Source: an uncultured Collinsella sp.
Lineage (GTDB): Bacteria > Actinomycetota > Coriobacteriia > Coriobacteriales > Coriobacteriaceae
Reading direction: 5' to 3'
Assembly: GCA_902494855.1 (NCBI GenBank)
Contig: CABUVC010000114.1
Location: 1-5,596, forward strand
DNA length: 5,596 bases
The position numbers and the translations under genes were made by a program. The notes under the pieces were generated by a model. It did no database searches. It was not told where the DNA came from and was given only the letters and a program-made list of their open reading frames with translations. Of this stretch, positions 5,348-5,596 are shown one piece after another (within the stretch, counting starts at the first letter, position 1; every line of letters starts with the position of its first letter).

Positions 5348-5596
5348 GTGAATATCGTTGTATTGAGCGGTAGCCCGCGTAAGGGCGCCAATACCGATAC
5401 CATGGTCGAGGCGTTTGCCGAGACCGCGCGTGAGGGCGGCAATACGGTCGAGGTCGTCCGCGTTGCCAGCAAGAAGATCGCCGGCTGCTTGGGATGCCAG
5501 TACTGCTTCGCTCATGAGGGCGTCTGCGTGCAGAAGGATGACATGGTCAACGTGATCGAGTCGCTGAAAGACGCAGATATGGTCGTCTTTGCCTCG
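5348..5596 (+). CDS. Flavodoxin-fold NAD(P)H-dependent FMN reductase / iron-sulfur flavoprotein, 3' end cut by window edge
   Basis: The first 83 residues are visible. MNIVVLSGSPRKGANTDTM gives the first strand and the FMN phosphate-binding loop (SGSPRKGANT, 7-16) of the FMN_red/flavodoxin_2 superfamily. A helix with AFAETAREGG follows, then VEVVRVASKKIAGC. The cysteines at 47, 50, 53 and 60 form C-x2-C-x2-C-x6-C, followed by VQKDDM. That spacing fits the compact motif which in archaeal iron-sulfur flavoproteins binds a 4Fe-4S cluster. The same arrangement is common in anaerobe 'flavodoxin family' proteins where a cluster has not been shown. VVFAS at the edge begins the next flavin-binding strand. 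The protein is probably a cytoplasmic electron-transfer or quinone/disulfide-type reductase; its substrate is unknown. It is transcribed away from the restriction gene. No clear promoter was found in the 5200-5330 region. Confidence 0.9.
   Translation, partial: MNIVVLSGSPRKGANTDTMVEAFAETAREGGNTVEVVRVASKKIAGCLGCQYCFAHEGVCVQKDDMVNVIESLKDADMVVFAS

Noticed and set aside
5059..5472. N-terminal extension of the GmrSD-like frame by up to 138 codons
   Set aside because: The extension would cover its own -10 box and run antisense into the flavoprotein gene. The family domain begins right after the ATG at 5058, which has a good ribosome binding site.
1..5596. tRNA, rRNA, CRISPR arrays, insertion sequences or transposase fragments
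   Set aside because: No tRNA-like cloverleaf, no regularly spaced repeats, no transposase motifs and no terminal inverted repeats were recognised in reading the window.

Overview
The window is moderately GC-rich bacterial DNA with good Shine-Dalgarno sites, some GTG starts and tightly packed genes. Nothing in it fixes the taxon. The protein families and codon use would fit a gut- or mouth-dwelling high-GC anaerobe such as a member of the Coriobacteriia, but that is an inference and not a strong one.

Left part (1-2042, minus strand): three consecutive genes that all encode SIR2-fold (sirtuin-like) proteins. They lie in one tightly coupled transcription unit, with a 3-nt gap between the first and second gene and a 13-nt overlap between the second and third. 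The first (1077-2042) is the most complete. It resembles class M sirtuins (SirTM) and has a zinc ribbon, with Gln where ordinary sirtuins have the catalytic His. The second (375-1073) is compact, has no zinc ribbon, and has Glu at that position. The third (1-387) is cut by the window edge. Divergently transcribed from this cluster is a TetR/AcrR-type regulator (2186-2746). The intergenic region holds a 20-bp imperfect palindrome that overlaps a TATAAT -10 box facing the sirtuin genes. The simplest reading is a TetR-repressed operon of three sirtuin paralogues.

Middle part (2971-5058, minus strand): a two-gene unit. The upstream gene is a full-length DUF262-DUF1524 (GmrSD-like) protein, the architecture of modification-dependent type IV restriction and related phage-defence nucleases. 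Nine nucleotides downstream lies a 114-aa protein that looks like the DUF6508 family. The small gene's ribosome binding site overlaps the stop of the large one, so the two are probably co-translated. The intergenic space between the convergent tetR and small-gene ends (2747-2970) has only weak hairpins and no convincing gene.

Right part (5059-5596): a divergent intergenic region with a TATAAT box facing the restriction gene, a perfect 10-bp palindrome and a small GC hairpin. It is followed by the 5' end of a plus-strand flavodoxin-fold NAD(P)H-dependent FMN reductase/iron-sulfur flavoprotein (5348 to the window end).

The most notable content is the tandem sirtuin-paralogue operon, with its probable operator and its zinc-ribbon-less middle member. 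The second is the coupled GmrSD-like/DUF6508 pair.
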